Shown one piece after another: positions 16,545-26,807 of a stretch of DNA of 35,069 bases. Numbering within the stretch: the stretch's first letter is position 1; every line of letters begins with the position of its first letter. Position numbers and translations under genes: made by a program. The notes under the pieces were generated by a model that was given only the letters and a program-made list of their open reading frames with translations, ran no database searches and was not told where the DNA came from. Source of the DNA: an uncultured Clostridia bacterium. Its GTDB lineage: Bacteria > Bacillota > Clostridia > Oscillospirales > Oscillospiraceae. Where the stretch lies: the NCBI GenBank assembly GCA_947307365.1, contig CAMZIY010000010.1:1-35069 (forward strand), written 5' to 3'.

Positions 16545-17570
16545 TTACTCCCGGCAGATGGTGCCGCCGAAGAGGAGGAGGTCCCCCTCGTACCCCGCCG
16601 CCAGCTGGCCGGGGGCGGGACGGCGCACGGGTTCGTCGAAATGCAGGAGCAGGCTCCCGTCCTCCCTGGGCTCCACCAGGGCAAAATTCCTCCGGGGACC
16701 GCTGCGGAGCTTCACCTCCGCCCGGAAGGCTTCTTTCCGCTCCGGTACGGAGACCCAGTTCAGGTCCCGCACCGGGACCTCCCGGGTATCCAGCTCCTCC
16801 CGGGGGGTCAGCAGGATCTCATTGGTCTCCCGCCGCAGCTCCGCCACGTACAGGCGGCTCTCTGCCGAGACCCCCAGGCCCCGGCGCTGGCCGATGGTAT
16901 ACCGGTGCAGGCCCTTGTGACGCCCCAACACCCGTCCGGCGGCATCCACGAAGTCCCCTTCCGGCAGGCTCAGGCCCCGGCTCTCCAGCCAGGCGCCGTA
17001 ATCCCCGTCCGGGATGAAGCAGATATCCTGGCTCTCCTTCTCCCCTGCGGCGCCCAGGCCGGCGGAGGCGGCGGAAATCTTCACCTCGCCCTTCTCCATC
17101 CCCGCCAGGGGAAACAGGATGCGGCGCAGCTGATCCTGGGACAGACGGGCCAGCATATAGCTCTGGTCCTTTCTCCCCCCGGAGGCCAGAAGACGGGTGC
17201 GTCCATCCGGGCCGGTCTCAGTCCGGGCGTAATGTCCCGTGGCGATCTTCTCCGCCCCCCATTCCTCCGCGGCTTTCAACAGGGAGGGGATCTTCACCCG
17301 GGGATTGCATACGGCGCAGGGATTGGGGGTGAGCCCGGCCATGTAGGCTTCCCCGAAGGGGCGGCGGACCAGAGCCTCATGGGCTTCCGCCGCCGGGAAG
17401 ACCCGGAAGGGGATCCCCAGCTCCCGGGCGGTGCGCTCTGCCGCAGTGGGGCTCCCGAAGCCCAGATCCAGCCAGACGCCCAGGACCTCATAGCCCGCCT
17501 CCCGCAGACGGCGGGCGGCCTCGCTGCTGTCCACGCCGCCGGAAAGGCCCAGGACTGCCTTTTCCATCAT
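16545..17570 (-). CDS. mnmA: tRNA-specific 2-thiouridylase MnmA
   Basis: [13 protein letters not shown] (P-loop), [14 protein letters not shown] and [17 protein letters not shown] (both catalytic Cys motifs), [23 protein letters not shown]. Confidence 0.93.
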   Translation of the reverse strand: MMEKAVLGLSGGVDSSEAARRLREAGYEVLGVWLDLGFGSPTAAERTARELGIPFRVFPAAEAHEALVRRPFGEAYMAGLTPNPCAVCNPRVKIPSLLKAAEEWGAEKIATGHYARTETGPDGRTRLLASGGRKDQSYMLARLSQDQLRRILFPLAGMEKGEVKISAASAGLGAAGEKESQDICFIPDGDYGAWLESRGLSLPEGDFVDAAGRVLGRHKGLHRYTIGQRRGLGVSAESRLYVAELRRETNEILLTPREELDTREVPVRDLNWVSVPERKEAFRAEVKLRSGPRRNFALVEPREDGSLLLHFDEPVRRPAPGQLAAGYEGDLLLFGGTICRE

Positions 17571-19438
17571 CTTCTCTCCTTATCCAGCCAAATCATCAGG
17601 GCGGCCATGTCCGCCGGATTCACCCCGGAGATCCGGGAGGCCTGGCCGAAGTTCTCCGGCCGCACCTTATCCAGCTTCTGCCGGGCCTCCAGCCGGAGGC
17701 TGTCGATATGCAGATAATCCAGATCCGCGGGCAGGGGCCGCTGCTCCAGGCGGCGGAATTCCTCCGCCTGCTTCTGCTGCCGCTTGATATACCCCTCGTA
17801 CTTGATGCCGATCTCCGTTTCCAGGCCGATGCTCCGGTCCAGCTCCGGCCGGCCGGGATCGAAGGGGAGCAGATCGGCGTAGCTGATCCCGGGGCGGCGG
17901 ATCAGATCCGCCAGGGAGATCCCGGAGGCGGGTAAGGCGCTGTTCTTTTCCTCCAGAAATGCCGACAGCTCCGGGGAGGGGGCCAGATGGGTATGCTCCA
18001 GCCGCTCCCGCTCCGCCGCCACCCGGCGGTACTTCTCCCGCACCTGCTCCAGCCGCTCATCGCTCACCAGGCCGATGGCATGGCCCTTCTCCGTCATGCG
18101 TTCGTCCGCGTTGTCCTGCCGGAGGAGCAGGCGGTATTCGCTGCGGGAGGTCATCATCCGGTAGGGCTCGTTGGTGCCCTTGGTCACCAGATCGTCCAGG
18201 AGCACGCCGATGTATCCCTCGCTCCGGTCCAGGGTGAAGGGCTCCCGTCCCAGCAGGGCCAGGGCGGCGTTCACCCCCGCCATGAAGCCCTGGACCGCCG
18301 CTTCCTCATAGCCGGAGCTGCCGTTGAACTGTCCCGCCCCGTAGAGGCCCGGGACCTGCTTCGTCTCCAGGGTATGCCGCAAGGCCAGGGGATCCACACA
18401 GTCGTACTCGATGGCGTAGGCGGGGCGCTGCATCTCCGCATGCTCCAGACCGATGACGGTGTGGAGCATCTGCAGCTGTACGTCCTCCGGCATGGAGGAG
18501 GAAAAGCCCTGTACGTAGACCTCTTCCGTATCCAGGCCCATGGGCTCCAGGAAAAGCTGATGCCGGGGCTTGTCCGCAAAGCGCACCACCTTGTCCTCGA
18601 TGGAGGGACAGTACCGGGGGCCGACGCCCTCGATCACCCCGGAGAACAGGGGGCTGCGGTGGAGGTTTTCCCGGATGATCCGGTGGGTCTCCTCCGTGGT
18701 GTAGGTGAGCCAGCAGACCGCCCGGTTCTCCAGGGGCGTCTTTGTGGTGAAGGAAAAGGGTTCCGGCGCCGGGTCCCCGTACTGGGGCTCCAGCCGGGAA
18801 TAATCCACCGTCAGTCCGTTGATGCGGGGCGGGGTCCCGGTCTTGAACCGGCGGAGCGGGAGTCCCAGGGCTTTCAGGCTCTCCGTCAGGGCGGTGGCGG
18901 CGTGCATCCCGTCCGGGCCGCTTTCCCGCATGACCTCCCCCACGATAGTCCTGCCCCGGAGATAGGTGCCGGTGCAGATCACCGCCGCCCGGCAGCGCCA
19001 GGTGGCCCCCGTCTCGGTGCGGACCCAGGCCACCCGCCCGTTCTCCGTACCCAGCTCCGTGATCTCCGCCTGCTTCAGCCGCAGCCGGGGCTGCCGCTCC
19101 AGGGTGCGCTTCATGATCCGCTGGTAGAGCTTCCGGTCCGCCTGGGCCCGGAGGGAGTGGACCGCCGGTCCCTTCCCCAGGTTCAGCATCCGGTACTGGA
19201 TGCAGGCGGCGTCCGCCGCCTTGCCCATTTCGCCCCCCAGGGCGTCCAGCTCCCGTACCAGGTGGCCCTTGCCCGTGCCGCCCACCGCCGGATTGCAGGG
19301 CATGTTCCCCACCGCGTCCAGATTGATGGTGAAGAGCACCGTATCCAGGCCCATGCGGGCAGCCGCCAGAGCGGCTTCGATCCCCGCGTGGCCGGCGCCG
19401 ATCACGGCGATATCGCAGCTTCCCGCCTCAAAAATCAT
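17567..19438 (-). CDS. mnmG: tRNA uridine-5-carboxymethylaminomethyl modification enzyme MnmG (GidA)
   Basis: [64 protein letters not shown]...[18 protein letters not shown]. Confidence 0.98.
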   Translation of the reverse strand: MIFEAGSCDIAVIGAGHAGIEAALAAARMGLDTVLFTINLDAVGNMPCNPAVGGTGKGHLVRELDALGGEMGKAADAACIQYRMLNLGKGPAVHSLRAQADRKLYQRIMKRTLERQPRLRLKQAEITELGTENGRVAWVRTETGATWRCRAAVICTGTYLRGRTIVGEVMRESGPDGMHAATALTESLKALGLPLRRFKTGTPPRINGLTVDYSRLEPQYGDPAPEPFSFTTKTPLENRAVCWLTYTTEETHRIIRENLHRSPLFSGVIEGVGPRYCPSIEDKVVRFADKPRHQLFLEPMGLDTEEVYVQGFSSSMPEDVQLQMLHTVIGLEHAEMQRPAYAIEYDCVDPLALRHTLETKQVPGLYGAGQFNGSSGYEEAAVQGFMAGVNAALALLGREPFTLDRSEGYIGVLLDDLVTKGTNEPYRMMTSRSEYRLLLRQDNADERMTEKGHAIGLVSDERLEQVREKYRRVAAERERLEHTHLAPSPELSAFLEEKNSALPASGISLADLIRRPGISYADLLPFDPGRPELDRSIGLETEIGIKYEGYIKRQQKQAEEFRRLEQRPLPADLDYLHIDSLRLEARQKLDKVRPENFGQASRISGVNPADMAALMIWLDKERR

Positions 19439-20456
19439 TTTCGGTCACCTCTGTCTCTCCCTGCTGACGGAACAGCAGGTCCATACGGATCTTTTTCCAT
19501 TCCGGGGCAAACCGGCGCTCCAGTCCGGCGGCGGTATCCCCCATCTCCCGTCGGAACAGGCCCGATGCTGCCAGGCTGCGGAGGCTCTCCGCCCCCTCCC
19601 CGGTGAGGGTGTCCGCCTCTGCCTCCAGAGGACAGCGGAGGATCAGATATACCCCGTCCTCCAGCCGGAGGGCGGCGCAGCCGCCCGTCTCCAGGGAAGC
19701 GGCGGCGGCATACAGGGCTTCCTCCCCGCAGCCGGGGGCCAGCTGTCTCCCGGCGCTCAGGCGCTCGTCCTCCCCGTAGGCGGCGCAGAGCTCGTCGAAG
19801 TCCGCTTCTCCCCGCCGGAGCTGCCGGGCGAAGATCTCCGCCTGCTCCAGTCTGCCCCGGATCTCCGTTTCGGTGTAGATCTCCGGGTTCGCGCTGAGCC
19901 ACAGGGCCCGGATGCGCAGGACACCGTTTTCCTCCCCCCAGCGCACCGCCTCTTCTTCGGACAGGAGGCTCCCCTCCGGCCCGTATTTCCGGAGGTAAAG
20001 CAGGGAGGACAGGCTTTCCGCCCGCAGGAGGCTCTCCGCCACCGAAGGGGTGACGAAGGTCTCCCGGCACAGGGCCTCCGTCATCTCCGGATCCGGCTCC
20101 GGGGCGCTGATCCCCGCTTCCATGGCCAGGACCGTCACCGCCCGCCAGCGGGCGGCCCGAAGCAGAGCCAGTTCCTTCACCTGCTCCGCCAGGGTCTCGT
20201 CGTAAAACAGATCGACCTCTCCCGGATCCCTGCCCAGATCCCGGGTCAGGGCTTCCCAGGCCTGATACCGGAATTCTTCCATGGTAAGCCCCAGGCCGCC
20301 CAGCCGGGCCACCACCGCCCGCTCCGGCACATAATAGGGCTTCTCCTCCGGGGCCGCGGGGGACATCCGGTCATTTTGGGACAGGGCCAGGAGCCCGATG
20401 GCAGCCAGGCAGAACAAAGCCAGAGGCAAAACGCGCTTCAGCAGCAGCCGCTTCAT
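19428..20456 (-). CDS. Membrane-anchored SurA/PrsA-like protein with degenerate parvulin-like domain, 342 aa
   Basis: N-terminal [45 protein letters not shown] resembles the parvulin G-x-DF-x-x-L-A...S-x-D motif. Adjacent to mfd, where foldase genes are often found in Clostridia. Confidence 0.6.
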   Translation of the reverse strand: MKRLLLKRVLPLALFCLAAIGLLALSQNDRMSPAAPEEKPYYVPERAVVARLGGLGLTMEEFRYQAWEALTRDLGRDPGEVDLFYDETLAEQVKELALLRAARWRAVTVLAMEAGISAPEPDPEMTEALCRETFVTPSVAESLLRAESLSSLLYLRKYGPEGSLLSEEEAVRWGEENGVLRIRALWLSANPEIYTETEIRGRLEQAEIFARQLRRGEADFDELCAAYGEDERLSAGRQLAPGCGEEALYAAAASLETGGCAALRLEDGVYLILRCPLEAEADTLTGEGAESLRSLAASGLFRREMGDTAAGLERRFAPEWKKIRMDLLFRQQGETEVTENDF

Positions 20457-23400
20457 TTCTTCGTCCCCCGCCAGGCCCGGATGAACTTCACCGACTGGGC
20501 GATCACGTCCCCGGTCTGGAGCTTCAGACTCACGCAGGGCACGGTCCCCGCCTCCACCTTCAGCCTGCCCCGGAAATCCGGCAGCTGATAGAGAGCGGAG
20601 ATCAGCTCCATGTCGAAATCCTGCACCTTGAAGAGCATCCGGCCTGATTTCTGGGTGATCTCCGTGATCCCCGCCTCCGTGGCCTCCCCCCGCATGAGGG
20701 CCACCTGGATCAGATTGTTCACGCTCCGGGGCGGATCCCCGAAGCGGTCCACCAGCTCGTCCGTCATGTCGTCCGCATCCTCTTCGCTGCGGATGAGGGC
20801 GATGCGGCGATACAGATCCATGCGCTGCTCCGGAGATTCCACGTAATTCTCCGGGATGCCGGCGTCCACGGAAAGGTCCGCGGAGCAGGAGGTCTTCACC
20901 GGCTTCTTCTCCCCCTTCTGCTCCAGCACCGCTTCCTCCAGGAGCTTCAGGTACATATCGTAGCCCACGCTCATCATGAAGCCGCTCTGCTCTGCTCCCA
21001 GGAGGTTCCCCGCCCCCCGGATCTCCAGGTCCCGCATGGCGATGCGGAAGCCGGAGTTGAACTCCGCGTACTCCCGGATGGCGCAGAGGCGCTTGTTCGC
21101 CACCTCGCTCAGGACCTTGCCCCGGCGGAAGGTGAGATAGGCGAAGGCGTGGCGGCTGGACCGCCCCACCCGGCCCCGGATCTGATGGAGCTGGGCCAGG
21201 CCCAGCTTATCCGCGTCCTCGATGATGAGGGTGTTGACGTTGGGGATATCGATGCCCGTCTCGATGATGGTGGTGCACACCAGCACCTGCACCTCCCCGG
21301 AGGACACCCGGTCCATCACGGCGTTCAGGGCCGCCTCGTCCATCTGCCCGTGGGCGACGGCCACGCTGACCCCCTCCACCAGCTCCCGGAGCCGGGCGGC
21401 GCAGCGCTCGATGGTCTCCACCCGGTTATGGAGGTAATACACCTGGCCGCCCCGGCTCACCTCCCGGCGGATGGCGTCCGCCAGAACGGAATAGTCGTGC
21501 TCCAGCACGTAGGTCTGCACCGGATGCCGCCCCGTAGGGGGTTCCTCCAGGGTGGACATGTCCCGCAGGCCGGAGAGGGCCATATTCAGGGTGCGGGGGA
21601 TGGGGGTGGCGGAGAGGGTGAGCACGTCCACGTTCCGGCTCAGTTCCTTCAGCCGCTCCTTGTGGGAGACGCCGAAGCGCTGCTCCTCGTCCACCACCAG
21701 GAGCCCCAGGTCCCGGAAGCGCACGTCCTTCTGCAGCAGCCGGTGGGTACCGATGACGATGTCCGCGCTGCCCTCCGCCGTCATCCGCAGGGCCTCCTTT
21801 ACCTGTCCCGCGGTGCGGAAGCGGCTCAGCACTTCGATATGCAGGGGCAGGCCGGCGAAGCGGCGCATGGCGGTGACGTAATGCTGCTGGGCCAGCACCG
21901 TGGTGGGCACCAGTACGGCGGCCTGCTTCCCGTCCATGACGCATTTCATGATGGCCCGGAAGGCCACCTCCGTCTTGCCGAAGCCCACGTCCCCGCACAG
22001 GAGCCGGTCCATGGGGACCGGCTTTTCCATATCCGCCTTGATCTCCGCAGCGGCCCGGAGCTGGTCCCGGGTCTCGCTGTATTCGAAGCGGTCCTCGAAT
22101 TCCTGCTGCCAGACCGTATCCGGCCCAAAGGCGTAACCCGGGCGGCGGCTCCGCTCCGCATAGAGCTTGATGAGCCCTTCCGCCAGATCCTTGGCCGCCT
22201 TCCTGGCCCGGGTCTTGGCCTTGACCCAGTCCGTGCCCCCCAGCTTGGAAAGCTTCGCCGGGGCGTCCTCTCCCCCGGTGCCGATATATTTGGACACCAG
22301 ATCCAGCTGGGTGGCGGGTACGTAGAGCACGTCCGTCCCCGCATAGGCGATCTTGATATAGTCTTTGTACACCCCGTCCGTCTGCAGCCGCTCGATCCCC
22401 AGGAAACGGCCGATGCCGTGGGTCTCGTGCACCACCAGATCTCCCCGGCTCAGGTCCGTATAGCTCTGGAGCTTCTGCCGGTTGGAGCTGCCTTTTCTCT
22501 TGGGGGCACTCTGCCGGTAGCGCTGGGTGAACTGTCCCTCCGTCATCACCGCCAGGCGGATGGAGGGATACTCCGCGCCCGCGGAGAGCGCCCCCACGGC
22601 GATGCGGCATTCCCCGGGCTTGCCCAGGTCCGCCAGGGCCTCGTCCACGGCGGCGGGGATCTGCCGGTCCGCCAGATAATCCCGCAGGATATCCGCCTTC
22701 CTCCGGTCGGCGCAGAGCACCGCCACCCGGTATTTATCTCCCAGGTAATGGCGGATATCCTCCGCCGCGGTGGACAGGCTGCCTCCGTAGCTGGGGAGCT
22801 GCTTGGCGGTCAGGTCCAGCAGGCCCCGGGGCGCCAGAGGATAGGCGCTGCCCCGGAAGCTGTCCAGATAGGCCAGGGGATAATCCCGGAGGCCGTCGCA
22901 GACCTCATCCCAGGAACGGCAGAATTCCGCCAGTCCCCCCTCCAGCTGACCGCTCTCCAGCAGGGTGGCCGTATCCTCCCCCAGCTGCCAGAGCCAGTTC
23001 TTTCCCCGCTCGGCGCAGGCGGCGGGCTCCTCCATCAGGACCACCGCGTCCGCAGGGATATAGTCCGCGCCGCAGGTCATGCGGGAAAAGCTCAGGGCCA
23101 TGTATTTATCCGCAGAATTCAGGGGCAGCCGCTGCCGCAGCCGCTCCAGATCCTCCTCCATCACCCGGATCAGGTCCCGGGAAGGGTTCTTCCGTTTTCG
23201 GACCCGCTTCAGCAGTTCCTCCAGCCGGTCCGCCAGGCCTTCCTCTCCCCCCTCCGCCAGCGCGGGAAGGGCTTCCGCTGCGGGAAGCAGCACCGTCTCC
23301 CGCAGGTTCTCCGTCCGCCGCTGGGTCTCCGGGTCGAAATACCCCATGGAGTCCAGCTCGTCCCCGAAGAACTCGCAGCGCACCGGCAGAGAGGCGGCGG

Positions 23401-23992
23401 GGCTGAAAAAGTCCACGATGCCGCCCCGACGGGCAAACTGGCCCGGACCTTCCACCGCATCGTACCGCTGATAGCCGCACAGGAGCAGGGCTTCCGTCAG
23501 TTTTTCCGGCCCGTCCTCCCCGCCCTGGCACACCTGGGCGCAGGCGGAGTCCAGCCGATCGGGAGGAAGGGTGCGCTGCATGAGCCCGTCCGGGGTGGTC
23601 ACCACCACGCCCGCCCGCTCCCGCAGGAGGGCCAGCAGGGTGCGGAGCCGGGTCTGCTCCCCTTCCCGGGAGACGCTGTCCGCATGGAAAAAGGTGAACT
23701 CCCGGCCGTAGAGGGTCCAGACCTCCTCCTGGCACAGGGTCTCCAGATCCCCCCGGATCCGCTCCGCCTCCAGCTCATCCGGGCAGATGAGCACAAGGGG
23801 ACGGCCGCTCTCCCTCCGGAGGGCGGCGGCGACGTGACTCTTATGGATGGGACTGAGGCCGCTGTACACGGCGGGACACCCGCCGTACTCCACCCGCTGC
23901 ATCAGTTCCTTGAACCCCTTCTCTCCCATGAGGGCGTGGGTCAGACCATACATAAACGGCTCCGTTTCTTCCGGCCAGCGCATAACGGGCAC
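20453..23992 (-). CDS. mfd: Transcription-repair coupling factor Mfd
   Basis: DLVVHETHGIGRFLGIERL, DRLLCGDVGFGKTEVAFRAI, LVVDEEQRFGVSHKE, LTLSATPIPRTLNMAL. GTG start at 23992 with SD ggagg 6 nt upstream. Confidence 0.98.
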   Translation of the reverse strand: MPVMRWPEETEPFMYGLTHALMGEKGFKELMQRVEYGGCPAVYSGLSPIHKSHVAAALRRESGRPLVLICPDELEAERIRGDLETLCQEEVWTLYGREFTFFHADSVSREGEQTRLRTLLALLRERAGVVVTTPDGLMQRTLPPDRLDSACAQVCQGGEDGPEKLTEALLLCGYQRYDAVEGPGQFARRGGIVDFFSPAASLPVRCEFFGDELDSMGYFDPETQRRTENLRETVLLPAAEALPALAEGGEEGLADRLEELLKRVRKRKNPSRDLIRVMEEDLERLRQRLPLNSADKYMALSFSRMTCGADYIPADAVVLMEEPAACAERGKNWLWQLGEDTATLLESGQLEGGLAEFCRSWDEVCDGLRDYPLAYLDSFRGSAYPLAPRGLLDLTAKQLPSYGGSLSTAAEDIRHYLGDKYRVAVLCADRRKADILRDYLADRQIPAAVDEALADLGKPGECRIAVGALSAGAEYPSIRLAVMTEGQFTQRYRQSAPKRKGSSNRQKLQSYTDLSRGDLVVHETHGIGRFLGIERLQTDGVYKDYIKIAYAGTDVLYVPATQLDLVSKYIGTGGEDAPAKLSKLGGTDWVKAKTRARKAAKDLAEGLIKLYAERSRRPGYAFGPDTVWQQEFEDRFEYSETRDQLRAAAEIKADMEKPVPMDRLLCGDVGFGKTEVAFRAIMKCVMDGKQAAVLVPTTVLAQQHYVTAMRRFAGLPLHIEVLSRFRTAGQVKEALRMTAEGSADIVIGTHRLLQKDVRFRDLGLLVVDEEQRFGVSHKERLKELSRNVDVLTLSATPIPRTLNMALSGLRDMSTLEEPPTGRHPVQTYVLEHDYSVLADAIRREVSRGGQVYYLHNRVETIERCAARLRELVEGVSVAVAHGQMDEAALNAVMDRVSSGEVQVLVCTTIIETGIDIPNVNTLIIEDADKLGLAQLHQIRGRVGRSSRHAFAYLTFRRGKVLSEVANKRLCAIREYAEFNSGFRIAMRDLEIRGAGNLLGAEQSGFMMSVGYDMYLKLLEEAVLEQKGEKKPVKTSCSADLSVDAGIPENYVESPEQRMDLYRRIALIRSEEDADDMTDELVDRFGDPPRSVNNLIQVALMRGEATEAGITEITQKSGRMLFKVQDFDMELISALYQLPDFRGRLKVEAGTVPCVSLKLQTGDVIAQSVKFIRAWRGTKK

Positions 23993-24057
23993 GACTTGCC
24001 TCCCCCGGGGGGTAGCCGCCGCGCCTGAATATCCGAAATGCCGGTACAGAATGAGAA

Positions 24058-24086
24058 ATTATACACCATATGCCTTGCGACTTCAA
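24058..24086 (-). promoter_or_regulatory. Candidate promoter of mfd
   Basis: Minus strand TTGAAG-N17-TATAAT (-35 at 24086..24081, -10 at 24063..24058). Confidence 0.6.
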
Positions 24087-24103
24087 GCCGGATGTGCTAT
24101 CTT
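24075..24103 (+). promoter_or_regulatory. Candidate promoter of queH-proB-proA
   Basis: TTGCGA (24075-24080)-N17-TATCTT (24098-24103). Confidence 0.5.
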
Positions 24104-24109
24104 GTGCCT

Positions 24110-24721
24110 ATGAATTATGCGATTTTATGCGAGGAGATCCTCCGGAAGGAAAAGGAAGCGGGACGAAGGCCCCGGATCCTGCTGCAGGCCTGCTGCGCCC
24201 CCTGTTCCAGCGTGGTGCTGGAGCGGCTGAGCGAGGTCTGCGACCTGACCCTGTATTACTATAATCCCAACACCATGCCCCGGGAGGAATACGAAAAGCG
24301 GCTGGGGGAATTTGAAAAACTGCGGCGTTTCCCCTTCACCCTCATCGAAGGCGCCTGGGATAACGACCGGTTCCAGGAAAAGATACGGGGGCTGGAGAAG
24401 GAACCGGAGGGGGGCGCCCGCTGCGCCGTCTGCATCCGTCTCCGGCTGGAGGAGACGGGCCGTCTCGCCGCCGAAAAAGGCTTCGATTACTTCGGCACCA
24501 CCCTCACCGTGGGCCCCCGGAAGGATCCGGTGCTGGTGAACGGCGTCGGGGAGGCGGTTTCCCGGGCCTGTAGCGTGCCCTGGTTCTATGCGGATTTCAA
24601 GAAGAAGGACGGGTTCCGCCGCTCCGTGGCCCTGTGCCGGGAGCTGGGGATCTATCGTCAGGCTTACTGCGGCTGCCGCCTGGGGGCGGAGCCGGAGAGG
24701 GAAGGAAACGAAACATGCTGA
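24110..24721 (+). CDS. queH: Epoxyqueuosine reductase QueH (DUF208)
   Basis: ILLQACCAPCSSVVLERLSEVCDLTLYYYNPNTMPREEYEKRLGEFEKL...EGGARCAVCIRLRLEETGRLAAEKGFDYFGTTLTVGPRKD; ATG at 24110 chosen over the upstream in-frame ATG at 24038. Confidence 0.9.
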   Translation: MNYAILCEEILRKEKEAGRRPRILLQACCAPCSSVVLERLSEVCDLTLYYYNPNTMPREEYEKRLGEFEKLRRFPFTLIEGAWDNDRFQEKIRGLEKEPEGGARCAVCIRLRLEETGRLAAEKGFDYFGTTLTVGPRKDPVLVNGVGEAVSRACSVPWFYADFKKKDGFRRSVALCRELGIYRQAYCGCRLGAEPEREGNETC

Positions 24722-25497
24722 AGGAAGCGAAAAGCATCGTCTTCAAGGTGGGCACCTCCACCCTCACCCACCGCAGCGGCAAGCTGAATCTGCGGCGGCT
24801 GGAGGAGCTGGCCCAGGTGCTGGCGGATCTCATGAACGAGGGGATCCGGGTCACCCTGGTGACCAGCGGCGCCATCGGCGTGGGAGTGGGCAAGCTGGGC
24901 CTCCGGGAGCGTCCGTCGGACACCGCCGGGAAGCAGGCCGCCGCCACGGTGGGCCAATGCGAGCTCATGTATATCTATGACAAGCTCTTTGCCCAATATG
25001 GCTATAACGTGGGCCAGCTCCTCATCACCCGGGAAGACGTGGAGGATCCCCGCCGGCACGGGAACCTGGAGCAGACCTTCGATCAGCTCTTCCGCATGGG
25101 GGTCCTGCCCATCATCAACGAGAACGACGCCGTGGCGGTGGAAGAGATCGTCTACGGGGATAACGACAGTCTATCCGCCGTGGTGGCGGTGCTCATCAGG
25201 GCGGACGCCCTGGTGATCCTCACGGAGACGGACGGGCTCTTTACCGCCAATCCGGAGACGGATCCGGAGGCGAAGCGCATCCCTCTGGTGCGGGAGATCA
25301 CGGAGGAGATCAAAGCCTGCGCCGGCGGCGCCATATCCGGCCAGGGCACCGGCGGCATGGTCACCAAGGTCCACGCGGCGGAGATCGCGGCCGCCGCAGG
25401 GATCGACACCTATGTGCTGAACGGAGCGGATCCCAAGGCCATCTACCGTCTGCGGGACGGGGAGGATCTGGGGACCCGGTTCCTGGGAAAGGAGTAA
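24715..25497 (+). CDS. proB: Glutamate 5-kinase (short form without PUA domain, about 260 aa)
   Basis: MLKEAKSIVFKVGTSTLTHRSGKLNLRRLEELAQVLADLMNEGIRVTLVTSGAIGVG...VLPIINENDAVAVEEI...GTGGMVTKVHAAEIAAAAGIDTYVLNG. Confidence 0.96.
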   Translation: MLKEAKSIVFKVGTSTLTHRSGKLNLRRLEELAQVLADLMNEGIRVTLVTSGAIGVGVGKLGLRERPSDTAGKQAAATVGQCELMYIYDKLFAQYGYNVGQLLITREDVEDPRRHGNLEQTFDQLFRMGVLPIINENDAVAVEEIVYGDNDSLSAVVAVLIRADALVILTETDGLFTANPETDPEAKRIPLVREITEEIKACAGGAISGQGTGGMVTKVHAAEIAAAAGIDTYVLNGADPKAIYRLRDGEDLGTRFLGKE

Positions 25498-25501
25498 TCA
25501 C

Positions 25502-26743
25502 ATGCTGGAAGATCTGGGCAGACGGGCGCAGGACGCCGCCGTCATCCTGGCGGACACCTCGGAGAAGACCCGGAACGACGCCCTGGAGGCCATCGCCTCC
25601 GCTCTGGAAGAGAATACCGCCGCCATCCTGGCGGCCAATGAGAAGGACATGACCCTGGGCCGGGAAGCCGGTCTGCGGCAGGCCCTGCTGGATCGGCTCC
25701 TGCTTACTCCGGAGCGGATCCGGGGCTGCGCCGACGGGGTCCGTGCCGCCGCCGCCCTGCCGGATCCCCTGGGGCGGCTCCTGGAGGAGACCCGGCGGCC
25801 CAACGGGCTGCTCATCCGCAAGATCAGCGTTCCCATGGGGGTCATCGCCGTGATCTATGAGGCACGGCCCAACGTGACCGTGGATTCCGCCGCCCTCTGC
25901 CTGAAAAGCGGCAACGCGGTGCTCCTCCGGGGCGGCAAGGAGGCGAAGTTCTCCAACGAGGCTCTGGCTGAGATCATGCGCGCCGCCCTCGCCCGGGCAG
26001 GTCTGCCTGCGGACTGCGTCCAGCTGGTGGACTGCGAGAGCCGGGAGAGCGCCAGGGCCCTCATGGAGCTGAAGGGCTACGTGGACCTGCTCATCCCCCG
26101 GGGCGGCGCGGGCCTCATCAAGGCGGTGGTGGAGAATGCCAAGGTCCCGGTGATCGAGACCGGGGCAGGCACCTGCCACGTGTATGTGGACAGGGCCGCC
26201 GACCCGGATATGGCGGCGGAGATCCTGTATAACGCAAAAACCTCCCGCCCTTCCGTGTGCAACGCGGCGGAGTGCGTGCTGATCCATCGGGACATCGCGC
26301 CGGTGTTCATTCCCAAAATGGCCGCCTCCCTGGCCCGCAAGAACGTGGAGATCCGGGGGGACGAGACGGTGTGCGCCCTGCTGCCCTCCGCCGTACCCGC
26401 CGTCGAAGACGACTGGGGCCGGGAATACGGAGACTATATCCTGGCCGCCCGGGTGGTGGACAGTCTGGAGGAGGCCATGGCCCATATCCGGAAATACGGC
26501 ACCAAGCACAGCGAATGCATCGTCACGGCGGATGCCGGCGCGGCGGAGCGCTTCCTCCGGGGTGTGGACGCGGCGGCTGTGTATCACAACGCCTCCACCC
26601 GCTTCACGGACGGGGGCGAATTCGGCCTGGGGGCGGAGATCGGCATCTCCACCCAGAAGCTCCACGCCCGGGGACCCCTGGGCCTGCGGGAGCTCACCAC
26701 CATGAAGTATATGATCTTCGGCTCCGGCCAGGTCCGGGGATGA
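25502..26743 (+). CDS. proA: Gamma-glutamyl phosphate reductase
   Basis: VPMGVIAVIYEARPNVTVDSAALCLKSGNAVLLRGGKEA...LIPRGGAGLIKAV...NTxTSRPSVCNAAECVLIH-like; ASTRFTDGGEFGLGAEIGISTQKLHARGPLGLRELTT. Confidence 0.97.
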   Translation: MLEDLGRRAQDAAVILADTSEKTRNDALEAIASALEENTAAILAANEKDMTLGREAGLRQALLDRLLLTPERIRGCADGVRAAAALPDPLGRLLEETRRPNGLLIRKISVPMGVIAVIYEARPNVTVDSAALCLKSGNAVLLRGGKEAKFSNEALAEIMRAALARAGLPADCVQLVDCESRESARALMELKGYVDLLIPRGGAGLIKAVVENAKVPVIETGAGTCHVYVDRAADPDMAAEILYNAKTSRPSVCNAAECVLIHRDIAPVFIPKMAASLARKNVEIRGDETVCALLPSAVPAVEDDWGREYGDYILAARVVDSLEEAMAHIRKYGTKHSECIVTADAGAAERFLRGVDAAAVYHNASTRFTDGGEFGLGAEIGISTQKLHARGPLGLRELTTMKYMIFGSGQVRG

Positions 26744-26807
26744 CGCACACGGACATTCTGCCGATCAACCCGGATTGCAGCATATGTTCGCTACGCAAGG
26801 AGGCCCC

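Noticed and set aside
16545-17570. MnmA as a divergent or novel thiolase because of its somewhat short length
   Set aside because: P-loop, both catalytic Cys motifs and the GHYAR motif are present; consistent with ordinary MnmA.
21149-24028. 959-aa plus-strand ORF opposite mfd
   Set aside because: Antisense shadow of mfd; low-complexity His/Gln/Gly/Pro composition, no plausible start context.
24038-24109. N-terminal extension of QueH from ATG 24038
   Set aside because: Encodes MPVQNEKLYTICLATSSRMCYLVP, unlike QueH N-termini, and would place the candidate promoter inside the coding region; kept as an alternative to test.
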